The position numbers were made by a program, and so were the translations under genes. Below, one piece after another: positions 13,281 through 20,328 of a stretch of DNA of 20,328 nucleotides. Positions within the stretch are counted from its first letter, which is position 1; every line of letters begins with the position of its first letter. The stretch is from positions 1 to 20,328 of the forward strand of contig JANTHH010000019.1 in NCBI GenBank assembly GCA_024762485.1. Reading direction: 5' to 3'. Source of the stretch: Chromatiales bacterium. GTDB taxonomy: Bacteria > Pseudomonadota > Gammaproteobacteria > Chromatiales > Chromatiaceae. The notes beneath the pieces were generated by a model. The model was not told where the DNA came from, did no database searches, and saw only the letters and a program-made list of their open reading frames with translations.

Positions 13281-13946
13281 ATGTCAAGCGGAAACTTCAA
13301 ACACGATCTTTTTTCCCAGTTCGCCCGTGTCGGCAAGGCATTGAGCAACGGCAACCGGTTGGAATTACTGGAATTCATAGCCCAGGCAGAGCGCAGCGTC
13401 GATGAGCTGGCCCAGGTGGCCGGCCTGACCATGGCCAACACCTCCCAGCACCTGCGCGTGCTCAAGCAGGCGGGTCTGGTGACCTGTCGCAAGGAGGGGC
13501 TGAAGGTGTATTACCGTCTCAGCGGTGATGACGTGCTAGTGCTGCTCGACGCCTTGCGCACGACGGCCGAGCGCCACCTGGCGGAGGTCAAGCAGTTGGT
13601 GCAGAGCTACCTGACCACCCGGGACGAGCTGGAGCCCCTCGCCCGCCAGGAGCTGCTCGATCGCGCCCGGGATGGCCTGGTGACAGTGCTGGATGTGCGC
13701 CCCGAGGAGGAATACGCGGCAGGCCACGTGCCCGGCGCCATCAACATCCCGTTACAGGACCTGGAGTCCCACCTGGCGGATCTCGACCCGAAGCACGAGG
13801 TGGTCGCCTACTGCCGCGGGCCCCACTGCATCCTCGCCTTCGATGCCGTGGCCAAGCTGCGCGACAAGGGATTCAAGGCCGCCCGCCTCGAAGACGGCTT
13901 TCCCGAATGGAGGCAGGCCGGCATGCCCGTGGAGACCACCCACTAG
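13281..13946 (+). CDS. ArsR-family regulator with C-terminal rhodanese domain
   Basis: The 221-residue protein has an N-terminal ArsR/SmtB winged helix (about 1-95) with recognition region LTMANTSQHLRVLKQAGLV, and a C-terminal rhodanese domain (about 125-218) with VLDVRPEEEYAAGHVPGAI and the active loop YCRGPHCILAF. Cysteines are Cys69 (VTCRKEG) in the DNA-binding part and Cys178 and Cys183 in the rhodanese loop; no metal-binding CVC motif of classical ArsR is present. The combination suggests sensing of sulfane sulfur, thiols or oxidants through the rhodanese loop. This is inference. The ATG at 13281 is preferred over a TTG at 13227 because the dyad operator would otherwise lie inside the gene. 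It is divergent from the hydroxylase-VTT-flavoprotein genes, its likely targets. Confidence 0.85.
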   Translation: MSSGNFKHDLFSQFARVGKALSNGNRLELLEFIAQAERSVDELAQVAGLTMANTSQHLRVLKQAGLVTCRKEGLKVYYRLSGDDVLVLLDALRTTAERHLAEVKQLVQSYLTTRDELEPLARQELLDRARDGLVTVLDVRPEEEYAAGHVPGAINIPLQDLESHLADLDPKHEVVAYCRGPHCILAFDAVAKLRDKGFKAARLEDGFPEWRQAGMPVETTH

Positions 13947-13969
13947 CCTGTCTTGGCGCCGACCCGGCA

Positions 13970-14016
13970 GGCGAGTGTTCAGCTGTATTGAACGCCCGTT
14001 GATGCAGCAACTCGCC
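13970..14016. repeat. Nested inverted repeats between convergent genes
   Basis: An outer GGCGAGT / ACTCGCC pair (13970-13976, 14010-14016) encloses an inner GTTCA-N7-TGAAC hairpin (13977-13993). It lies between the ends of the ArsR-rhodanese and DUF808 genes. It might form a bidirectional terminator, but no T run is present. Confidence 0.35.
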
Positions 14017-14022
14017 GGTATT

Positions 14023-14901
14023 TCAGCGCACTGCCCGTATCCGCCTGAGTGCCTTCATCACCACCAGCAGCAGTGATCCGATCACCATGCCCATGGTGAG
14101 GCTGGCCAGCCATTCCGGCAGCGCCTCCAGGGCATGATGCACGGCGGTTATGTTGTGGACATACATGCCGCCACCGACCAGCAGCATGGCGAGTGTACCG
14201 ACGATTCCCAGCAGACGGATCACCCTCGGCAACGAGGAGATCAGCAACGCACCGAGGAATTTCAGCAGGCGTGCACCGGCCCCGTTCAGTGAGCGCGCCC
14301 GCGCGAGCAGATGCAGACCGGCGTCGTCCATGCGCACCAGCAGCGCCACCAGGCCGTAGACCCCCACCGTGGCCAGCAGCGCAATGACCGTCACCACCAT
14401 CACCTGCATGGGCAGTGATTCCTCGATAACGATATCCAGCGACACGACGATGATCTCGATCGACAGGATGAAGTCGGTGCGTATCGCTGCCCTGACCTTG
14501 GTGGCCTCACGCTGGAGGATTTCACGGCTGTCGTCGATCTGCTCTGCCGCGACCGGATGCAGTTCATGGCCGGTGAACCATTCGTAGACCTTCTCGGCCC
14601 CTTCGACGCTGAGATAGGCGCCGCCCAGCAGCAGCACGGGGACGATCAGCCAGGGCAGGTATGCGCTGACGAGAAAGGCGATGGGGAGAATGATGGCCTT
14701 GTTGAGAAAAGAACCCTTGGTGATTGCCCAGATCACCGGCAGCTCACGGCTGGCATGGAAGCCCGTCGCCTTCTCGGCATTGACCGCCAGGTCGTCACCC
14801 AGCAGGCCGGCGGTCTTCTTTGCCGCCACCTTGCTCAGCATGGCGGCGTCGTCGAGCAGCATCGCCACGTCGTCGAGAATCGCGAATATGCCACTGGCCA
14901 T
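14023..14901 (-). CDS. DUF808 (YedI-like) inner-membrane protein
   Basis: The 292-residue protein begins with the DUF808 signature, ASGIFAILDDVAMLLDDAAM followed by SKVAAKKTAGLLGDDLAVNA (residues 2-42), and has several membrane helices (about 68-90, 145-160, 165-190, 215-245, 265-285) separated by a cytoplasmic segment with DSREILQREATKVRAAIRTDFILS. E. coli YedI is the best-known relative; function is unknown. Length is normal for the family. The ATG at 14901 has a GGGG site 8 bases upstream. It lies 134 bases behind the patatin gene on the same strand, so it may have its own promoter, though none was obvious in that gap. Confidence 0.9.
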   Translation of the reverse strand: MASGIFAILDDVAMLLDDAAMLSKVAAKKTAGLLGDDLAVNAEKATGFHASRELPVIWAITKGSFLNKAIILPIAFLVSAYLPWLIVPVLLLGGAYLSVEGAEKVYEWFTGHELHPVAAEQIDDSREILQREATKVRAAIRTDFILSIEIIVVSLDIVIEESLPMQVMVVTVIALLATVGVYGLVALLVRMDDAGLHLLARARSLNGAGARLLKFLGALLISSLPRVIRLLGIVGTLAMLLVGGGMYVHNITAVHHALEALPEWLASLTMGMVIGSLLLVVMKALRRIRAVR

Positions 14902-15035
14902 CAGTGCATCCCCGTCTTTACGGGCCCGCCGTTGTCATCACCAATGGCACAGACGGGCTGCATGCGGGATCGCCGTATCGACGGGGCTGTTGCCGGCGCA
15001 TGCCCCGCCACTGGTTGCGGCGCAGTCGGAGACAA

Positions 15036-16007
15036 TCAGACATCCTCCAACACGGCAGCCAGTGCCGGGCGCATGCGCTCCACGGCAGCCCGGCCCTCGG
15101 CGATGGCGATGGCTGCCTGGTCGAATTCGAGCGGCTTGAGTTGTGCCAGTCGCGGCGCGATGACGACTTCCGGCGGATCCCCGGCCATGCGGCTGCGCGT
15201 GATGCGGTCCTGCATGATGTTGATCGAGCCGGCCATGACATCGAACAGACCGGGTGATGCCTCTCCCCTGCCGATCAGCTTGGCCAGCAGCTCGCTGTTC
15301 TGCCCCGACAGGCCACGGCGGAACTGTCGCGACATCGATGCCCAGAGATCATCCTCATCATCCGGGTCGGCCTCCGTCGGCATCTGCTGACGTTTTCTCG
15401 CACTGAAATGCTTGCCGACGATGTCGCCATTCAGGTTAACCGCGATGACGGTCTCCGCACCCATTGCCCGGCAGAGGGATACCGGCACCGGGTCAACCAG
15501 GCCGCCGTCAACCAGCCAGCGGCCTTCATGTCTGACCGGCGTGAACAGCCCGGGCAGCGCGATGGAGGCACGGATCGCCTCCAGCAGGGGGCCTTCACGG
15601 AACCAGACCTCGCGGCCACTGTTGAGGTCCGTGGCAACAATGCCCAGTGGAATATCCAGTTCCTCCAGCGCCACCGGCTTCATTTTCGCCCGCATGTAGT
15701 CCAGCAGTTTCTCGCCCTGGATCAGGCCGCCGCCGAGGAGGGTGACATCGAAAAAACCGACGATGTCCATCCAGTCCAGACCGCGCACCCACGATTCCAG
15801 CTGGTCGAGCTGCCCACTGGCATAGCCGGCACCCACCAGCGAGCCGACCGATGTCCCGGTCACGATGCCGGGGCGGATACCCAGCTCGGTCAGTGCGTTG
15901 ATGACGCCGATATGGGCCCAGCCACGGGCAGCCCCGCTGCCGAGGGCCAGGCCGATGCGTGGATCAGGTGGTGGTTGCTTGCGGCCTTGTCTCATCTGCG
16001 CGCCCAT
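15036..16007 (-). CDS. RssA-like patatin phospholipase
   Basis: This 323-residue patatin-like serine hydrolase of the bacterial RssA type cleaves acyl esters of lipids by a Ser-Asp dyad. Visible are the oxyanion loop GLALGSGAARGWAHIG (19-34), the nucleophile motif GTSVGS with Ser53, and the Asp in DGGLVDPVP (Asp167). Residues about 200-225 form an acidic insertion, and the C-terminal third, with SINIMQDRITRSRMAGDPP, is typical of the group. No signal peptide is seen, so it acts in the cytoplasm or at the inner membrane face. Starts at 16007 and 15995 are both possible, neither with a strong ribosome site. It follows the MlaC-like gene after 95 bases, which suggests a shared link to phospholipids. 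Confidence 0.88.
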   Translation of the reverse strand: MGAQMRQGRKQPPPDPRIGLALGSGAARGWAHIGVINALTELGIRPGIVTGTSVGSLVGAGYASGQLDQLESWVRGLDWMDIVGFFDVTLLGGGLIQGEKLLDYMRAKMKPVALEELDIPLGIVATDLNSGREVWFREGPLLEAIRASIALPGLFTPVRHEGRWLVDGGLVDPVPVSLCRAMGAETVIAVNLNGDIVGKHFSARKRQQMPTEADPDDEDDLWASMSRQFRRGLSGQNSELLAKLIGRGEASPGLFDVMAGSINIMQDRITRSRMAGDPPEVVIAPRLAQLKPLEFDQAAIAIAEGRAAVERMRPALAAVLEDV

Positions 16008-16022
16008 GTCGTCAGCGGGTAT

Positions 16023-16044
16023 CCCTGTGGCCGTCCGGCCAGGG
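16023..16044. terminator. Possible stem-loop between MlaC-like and patatin genes
   Basis: CCCTGTGGCC and GGCCAGGG can pair around a GTCC loop with a two-base bulge. It lies in the 95-base gap after the MlaC-like gene. No T run follows, so it could equally be a weak processing or attenuation site. Confidence 0.3.
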
Positions 16045-16102
16045 TGATTCCGCCGATTCTATCAAGCTCTGCGTATGAGACCCGCGGAGGAGGTTGCGCC
16101 CG

Positions 16103-16690
16103 CTATTCCGGCCGCCACTCACCGCTGTCCAGCAGGCTGCGCATGTGGTCGGTGAACAATACGCCGTTGTCACTCACATCGACGATACGCCACCCCTGCC
16201 CCCCGTAGCGGAAATAGAACACCAGACGGTGGCTCGGGCGATGGCGGGGCATCACCAGCACACCGCCCGCGGCCATGTCGCCACCAAGCCAGCGGCCGGG
16301 AATCATCAGCATGCGCGGAGGCAGCGGGTCGTACAAACCGATGACCCTGGCCAGCTCGGTGAACAACTGATCGCGCAGGCGGTTCTGGAAGTGACTGCGC
16401 GCCAGAACATCCATCTTCATGTAACGCACGCCACCGACGCGCCAGGCCATCCCGGCCAGGTCGAACTGCCTGCCGGCGACATCCTGCATGGCCAGCAATA
16501 CGGATGCCGGATCACCCTCTGCGCCGGGTACGGCAAGATCGTTCAGCCAGTAGAGCCCCGTCTCGAAAAGATCGAGTGGCGTAGGCAGATAACGGGCGCG
16601 GTAGGACTGGGACGGACTGTAGGCGCTGGCAGCGGCGGAGAGGCCGATCAGCAGCACCAGGAGCATCAAGTGGGTTGAGCGGTATTTCAC
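16103..16690 (-). CDS. Exported MlaC/Ttg2D-like protein
   Basis: A GTG start at 16690 with AAGGCGAG just upstream gives 195 residues with a clean signal peptide (1-22, ending ASA). A longer frame reaches back into the GTPase gene and would bury the signal peptide. The mature part resembles the MlaC phospholipid-binding family in size and in two places: FDLAGMAWRVGG followed by HFQNRLRDQLFTELARVIGLY, and near the end FYFRYGGQGWRIVDVSDNG and DHMRSLL. MlaC proteins shuttle phospholipids between outer and inner membranes. The similarity is partial and read by eye, so the family call is tentative. It begins 16 bases after the dynamin-like GTPase and precedes a patatin, so a membrane-lipid role fits the context. 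No Mla transporter genes are in the window. Confidence 0.5.
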   Translation of the reverse strand: MKYRSTHLMLLVLLIGLSAAASAYSPSQSYRARYLPTPLDLFETGLYWLNDLAVPGAEGDPASVLLAMQDVAGRQFDLAGMAWRVGGVRYMKMDVLARSHFQNRLRDQLFTELARVIGLYDPLPPRMLMIPGRWLGGDMAAGGVLVMPRHRPSHRLVFYFRYGGQGWRIVDVSDNGVLFTDHMRSLLDSGEWRPE

Positions 16691-16706
16691 GACGGCTCGC
16701 CTTCGT

Positions 16707-18236
16707 TCAGCGTGCTGGGCGGATGACCTCACCGCTGAGCGCCTTGTCCTTGTCCCCCGCATCGACAACGGGCTCTTCATCCGTTGCCAGGATCGAGGGC
16801 TCCGGAGTACGCAACCCGGAGGGGTCGGTGTAGTTGTCGTTCAGGGTCTGCACATAACGGTCGGATTCTGCGATCACCTGACGGACGCGGCGGCGGTTCC
16901 ACGGATTCCAGCCAGCGGGGTTCAACTCGAAGATGCTGCGCCAGAAACGGGTGTTTTTCTTGAACGCCCGAACCAGCCGGTCACGGTGATTCTCGGTCGA
17001 GGCCATGAGCTTGCACTGCATGCGGTGGGATACCAGGGTACGTACCGTGAAATGGATCCCCAGTACCAGGACCGCGCCGCCCACGATGAGCCCAACGGTA
17101 CCCCAGGGGCTGGCGGTGAGAGTCTCGAACAGCGAGGCGGCACCACCGACCACGTCGGTACCAGCCAGTTGCACCCCGCCCGCCAGCAGCGCGAACAGGG
17201 CATAGATGCCAGCCTCCACCTTCAGAACGGTATTCCGCCAGTCTGCAATCAGTTTCTGCAGGCGGGGGACGTAGAACTCCTGGATCTCCTGCGCCCTTTT
17301 TTCCAGGGCACCGACGATGCGGTAGGCGCGCTCCACCGTCACCTGGTCCATGCGCGAGGTGATCTCGCTCATATCCTGGTCACGTTTCCACTCGAAGCGA
17401 CGGCGCAGTCCCGGGTCCTCGATCGGCACCGCTGCATCGGGATCATAGATGCTGTAGAAACGACCGGCGGTGAGTCCCTCGCGTGACAGCGCACGCTGCC
17501 ATGCGCCATAGACCTCTTCGGGGTTGTCCTCGCGGGCCGTGGTGTCGACCTGGTTGAGGATGTAGAGAAATTTGGAACTGTCGGAGCGGTCGACCGTGCC
17601 ACCGACGAGATGGGCCAGCGTATCACTCATCGCGCCGGGCTCGGGATGACGTGCATCGAAGAACACCAGCACCAGGTCGGACAGATCGATGATGTGATTG
17701 GTCAGACGCAGTGTCGCACTACGCTGCGCATCGGCGTCGAATCCCGGCGAGTCGATGAGGATCCGTCCCTTCAATTGGGGCGAATTGCAGGTCTTCAGCT
17801 GGAGATAGGCATCAATGCGCCGCCCCTCTCCGTCGGCGACCTTCTCCAGTTCCTCGCTGGTCTGATAGAAAGGAAAGCGCGGATCGGCATCCAGCGCCAG
17901 GCCCGGCAGGGTCCGCGGTTTCTCGTCACTGCTGTAGCAGATCACCGTGAACTTGTCGTCCACTGCCTGGTTGCCGGTGTCCTGCAACGGGTACTGCAGA
18001 TAATGGTTGATGAAGGTGGATTTGCCGGCAGAGAAGGTGCCGAGAACCGAGATCAGCGGCCACCAGGATATCTGCGTGGCGAAAGACTCGTCGGCAGACA
18101 GCAGACCCATGGCATAACCGACGCGGGAGAGGCGGCGATAACCACCCACAGCATCGACCAGCAGGGGATTCTCTTCCCGCAGGTGCTGCTCCAGGCTCTT
18201 CAACCGCTTTCTGAGACTTGCGGATGGGCGTGTCAT
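16707..18236 (-). CDS. Dynamin-like GTPase with membrane segments
   Basis: The 509-residue protein has a large GTPase domain: P-loop GTFSAGKST (66-74, Lys72), a possible switch I Thr in DDKFTVICY, DSPG (162-165) as G3, and NQVD (228-231) as G4. A helical part follows (about 285-340), then two hydrophobic segments (about 341-360 and 379-399) that could form a membrane hairpin or paddle, and a basic, then acidic, C-terminal tail. This layout fits bacterial dynamin-like proteins, which bend, fuse or repair membranes. It has no partner GTPase in the window, although many bacterial dynamins come in pairs. The ATG at 18236 lies 37 bases after the histone-like membrane protein gene. The exact subfamily is not recognised. 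Confidence 0.8.
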   Translation of the reverse strand: MTRPSASLRKRLKSLEQHLREENPLLVDAVGGYRRLSRVGYAMGLLSADESFATQISWWPLISVLGTFSAGKSTFINHYLQYPLQDTGNQAVDDKFTVICYSSDEKPRTLPGLALDADPRFPFYQTSEELEKVADGEGRRIDAYLQLKTCNSPQLKGRILIDSPGFDADAQRSATLRLTNHIIDLSDLVLVFFDARHPEPGAMSDTLAHLVGGTVDRSDSSKFLYILNQVDTTAREDNPEEVYGAWQRALSREGLTAGRFYSIYDPDAAVPIEDPGLRRRFEWKRDQDMSEITSRMDQVTVERAYRIVGALEKRAQEIQEFYVPRLQKLIADWRNTVLKVEAGIYALFALLAGGVQLAGTDVVGGAASLFETLTASPWGTVGLIVGGAVLVLGIHFTVRTLVSHRMQCKLMASTENHRDRLVRAFKKNTRFWRSIFELNPAGWNPWNRRRVRQVIAESDRYVQTLNDNYTDPSGLRTPEPSILATDEEPVVDAGDKDKALSGEVIRPAR

Positions 18237-18273
18237 ATCTGGTTACCTGATTTCCTGTGTCTGCCCGGCACGA

Positions 18274-19362
18274 TCACCAGGGCATGAATCCGTTCATTAC
18301 CCGCATCGGACCGGAGACCGAGTGCAGGTTGTATCCCATGATGGCCGTATCGCGCTGCATCTGGTGCATGGTTACAGACATATCCGTGATCGACGCGTTC
18401 AGCCCGGTCATGTTCACCACAATGGAGTCCATTGCACCCACCTGATGAGCCACGTCCTGCGAGATGGTGTGCATCTCGTCGGTAATGACCTTCATGCGCT
18501 TGTTCAACGCCTTGACCTCTACCGACATGGTTTTGATCTCGCTGGTCATATGCGCCATGTGGGTGGTGATGGTGGTCATATTGTCGCCGACGCCTTCTAT
18601 GTTGTCGGCGATCCTGCTCACACTGCCGGTGAGCATGTAGACCATGTAGAAACCGATGGCAGCGAGAAAGATGAACGCGAGCATCGACGGGTAGACCACG
18701 ATCTCCCAGCGTTTTGCACTCGCCTCGAAGGTCTTGCGGAAGTCCTCCATGCAGGACATGTCCATGACCGGCTGCCGCTCGACATCCTCGACCGCCTTGA
18801 CGTTGGGCATGTCGGCAGCAGAGGTGTCAGGCTGCTGTCCCGACCCACCCTCTTTTTTGTCCGTCTTGTCTTCGGTAGTCATCGTTACATTCTCTGTTGC
18901 GTGTGTGGCCGACTTGCCACCGGTCGCTGACAGTATTCTGTCTGCCAGTGCCTTCCTGTCACCGGCTGCCGCTTCCCTGGCTGCCTTCTCGGTTTCGTCA
19001 CCTGCCTTAACCGCTTTGGCGGGCTCCTGCTTCAATGTCGGCGCCCCGGCTGCCGCATTGTCCGGCGCCTTCTCGGCGGCCTTTTTTCTCTCGTCCGCCG
19101 ACTTTGCGATTGTGGCGGCCTTTTTCACAGTGGCCTTGTTTCCGGCAGCGGCCTTTTTCGTGGTGGCCGCCTTTTTCTTTGCCGTGGTTTTTTTCTTTAC
19201 CGCTGCCTTTTTTCTGCTCGCTGTCTTTTTCTTTACCGTTGCTTTTTTGCTGGCGGCGGTCTTTTTGACCACTTTCTTCCTCACCGCTGGCTGCTGGGTC
19301 TCCACCTTCCCGGCCGCCGTTTTCTTCGTGGTCTTTCCCGTGTTGTCCCCATCGTCTGCCAC
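18274..19362 (-). CDS. Histone H1-like tail fused to a single-pass membrane protein
   Basis: The 362-residue protein starts at GTG 19362, with GAGGGGG about 7 bases upstream. Residues 10-100 are lysine/alanine repeats (KKTAASKK, KKKTASRKKAA, KKAATTKKAAA) like histone H1 or the AlgP/PhaF tails, which bind DNA. Residues 100-205 are charged and disordered-looking. A single membrane helix spans about 221-245. The rest (246-362) is a Met- and Thr-rich, heptad-like helical region (MTTITTHMAHMTSEIKTM and similar), ending in MNGFMPW. Positive charge before the helix predicts a cytoplasmic tail and periplasmic coiled coil. It lies between a TPR gene (28 bases) and the dynamin-like gene (37 bases). Function is unknown; a nucleoid- or polyanion-to-membrane tether is one reading. 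Confidence 0.72.
   Translation of the reverse strand: MADDGDNTGKTTKKTAAGKVETQQPAVRKKVVKKTAASKKATVKKKTASRKKAAVKKKTTAKKKAATTKKAAAGNKATVKKAATIAKSADERKKAAEKAPDNAAAGAPTLKQEPAKAVKAGDETEKAAREAAAGDRKALADRILSATGGKSATHATENVTMTTEDKTDKKEGGSGQQPDTSAADMPNVKAVEDVERQPVMDMSCMEDFRKTFEASAKRWEIVVYPSMLAFIFLAAIGFYMVYMLTGSVSRIADNIEGVGDNMTTITTHMAHMTSEIKTMSVEVKALNKRMKVITDEMHTISQDVAHQVGAMDSIVVNMTGLNASITDMSVTMHQMQRDTAIMGYNLHSVSGPMRVMNGFMPW
19075..19332 (-). repeat. Lysine/alanine-coding low-complexity tract
   Basis: This tract encodes residues 11-96 of the histone-like membrane protein. It is built from imperfect AAR-AAR-GCN-type units and is strongly purine-rich on the coding strand, unlike the GC-rich surroundings. 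Such tracts change length readily by recombination or slippage. Two in-frame A-AAA-AAG heptamers occur (19207-19213 and 19081-19087). Confidence 0.8.
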
Positions 19363-19390
19363 GACCTGTCCCCCTCTTGTCAGGCCATCA

Positions 19391-20328
19391 TCAGTTTGAC
19401 GACTTCAGCCCCTCGTATTGTGTGATCAGCCCATGAAGCTCCTGTGCCTTCTGTTCGTCCAGCCCCTGGAGTATCGGCAGAAGGCGCTTCGCCTCCTTGA
19501 CCCGGTCCTGGGCCAGCAGGCGATAGGCGGCCTCAGTGTAGGCCTGCGCCGCCCGGGCATAGTCCTTCTGGGCGAAATAGACGTTCCCGAGCTCGCCATG
19601 GGGGGCCGGATCCCGGTCATCGAGCAGAATGACCTGCTGGTAACTGTCCCTGGCTGTCGTGTAGTCGCCTCGCCAATAGGCATCGCGTGCCTGCTTGAGC
19701 AGGGCCCCGACAGTCATGCCGTCGCTTGCGATGGCAGCTGCCGCGGCGGGGCTCTCCTCGCGCTGACTGGCTGGCTCTGCCGCGTCGGGCTGTGTCTGCA
19801 CGGGCTCGACCTTCGGGCCCTCCCGGACCTCAGGTACGGCGGCCGGCACGTCAGCTGCCTGGGTATCCACCGCTGCCGCATCGGTGGCCGGCGGCGTGGA
19901 TGACGTCTCCAGGGAAGGCGGCAGGAAGCCGGGCGGTGCCTGGCTGCCCGAATCCCGGGTCGCAGGCAATGCATCCGCCCCGTCGATGCCACTGCCGGAT
20001 GTCTCATCCGCCGGCAGGAATCCGCTATCGGTCGACCCGGCTGTTACCGGTTCGGGGTTCGTCGCGACTTCTGTGGGAGGCCCGCCTTCACTGGTGGGGC
20101 TGGATACCACTGCAGCGGTCTCGCCGATACCGGCCGCCGCCGTCGACACGGGGGAATGTACGCCCTCCGCCGGCCCCTCGACCGCCGGCGACCCCGTAGC
20201 TGCACCCATCCCATCCCCTGCCTCGTTGGCAGGCACTGCATCTGGCCTGGAGGCGTTGGGTATGGCCGGCTGCGCCGCGGTGGATTCTGGTGCCGGAGGT
20301 TGATTGGCGACCTGCACCTCGAACCATT
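19391..20328 (-). CDS. TPR-repeat protein with long Pro/Ala-rich segment, 5' end beyond right edge
   Basis: The frame is open to the window edge and reads through a possible GTG at 20317 (preceding residues WFE), so the real start is probably outside. About 200 residues of Pro/Ala/Ser/Thr/Glu-rich, low-complexity sequence (GFLPADETSGSG, PGFLPPSLETSSTPP) are followed by a C-terminal helical domain of about 105 residues with TPR-like units: ALLKQARDAYWRGDYTTARD, then PAPHGELGNVYFAQKDYARA, then a third helix pair. TPRs mediate protein contacts. The disordered stretch could span the envelope or be a flexible linker. It precedes the histone-like membrane protein by 28 bases and is likely in one operon with it and the GTPase. 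No further function can be assigned. Confidence 0.75.
   Translation of the reverse strand, partial: WFEVQVANQPPAPESTAAQPAIPNASRPDAVPANEAGDGMGAATGSPAVEGPAEGVHSPVSTAAAGIGETAAVVSSPTSEGGPPTEVATNPEPVTAGSTDSGFLPADETSGSGIDGADALPATRDSGSQAPPGFLPPSLETSSTPPATDAAAVDTQAADVPAAVPEVREGPKVEPVQTQPDAAEPASQREESPAAAAAIASDGMTVGALLKQARDAYWRGDYTTARDSYQQVILLDDRDPAPHGELGNVYFAQKDYARAAQAYTEAAYRLLAQDRVKEAKRLLPILQGLDEQKAQELHGLITQYEGLKSSN

Noticed and set aside
15408..16208. 266-residue plus-strand frame opposite the patatin gene
   Set aside because: No motifs are visible and it is opposite the Ser-Asp dyad patatin coding sequence.
16691..16780. N-terminal extension of the MlaC-like protein to 16780
   Set aside because: It overlaps the GTPase gene end, is Arg-rich and would bury the signal peptide. 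The GTG at 16690 has a ribosome site and a clean signal sequence.
19035..19399. Hydrophobic Phe/Ala-rich plus-strand frame and T-rich tract
   Set aside because: It is the reverse complement of lysine/alanine codons in the histone-like tail. The T runs are not terminators because they are internal to a coding region.

Overview
The window reads as GC-rich chromosomal DNA of a denitrifying proteobacterium. A cytochrome cd1 nitrite reductase operon with its heme d1 genes, a NosR/NirI-type membrane protein, DNR/FNR-like boxes and a DUF808 (YedI-like) gene suggest a gammaproteobacterium, perhaps a sulfur oxidiser. That lineage guess is inference only. Genes are closely packed: the longest stretch without a gene is about 200 bases (7655-7853), and no tRNA, rRNA, insertion sequence, CRISPR array or phage gene was seen.

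Region 1 (1-7654, minus strand) is the nitrite reductase locus. In transcription order it holds a short NirI/NosR-like flavo-iron-sulfur membrane protein, nirS, nirE, nirC, nirF, nirD, nirL and a fused NirG-NirH-type siroheme decarboxylase that runs off the left edge. NirE makes precorrin-2, the siroheme route supplies siroheme, the NirD/L/G/H proteins decarboxylate it, and NirF and NirC act later on the way to heme d1, the cofactor of NirS. nirJ and the other late genes are not here and would be expected to the left. Two TTGAC-N4-ATCAA-like boxes precede nirS, the nearer one about 40 bases from a plausible start point. A strong hairpin separates nirS from nirE.

Region 2 (7655-9807) is a promoter region with two more DNR/FNR-like boxes and a rightward operon: a hemerythrin, a DUF2249 protein and a 12-helix-type NnrS/heme-copper-like membrane protein. 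This is probably a nitric-oxide or nitrosative-stress accessory module co-regulated with nirS.

Region 3 (9821-13946) is a redox and sulfur-flavoured module. A mercuric-reductase-like flavoprotein, a VTT (TVP38/DedA) membrane protein with a rhodanese tail, and a sterol-desaturase-family di-iron hydroxylase lie on the minus strand. They are divergent from an ArsR-rhodanese regulator, with a clear dyad operator between.

Region 4 (14023-20328, minus strand) is a membrane and envelope cluster. In transcription order it has a TPR protein (open at the right edge), a single-pass membrane protein with a histone-H1-like lysine/alanine tail and a coiled-coil-like domain, a dynamin-like GTPase with membrane segments, an exported MlaC-like protein, an RssA-like patatin and a DUF808 membrane protein. 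The first four are tightly spaced and form the least understood assembly of the window.
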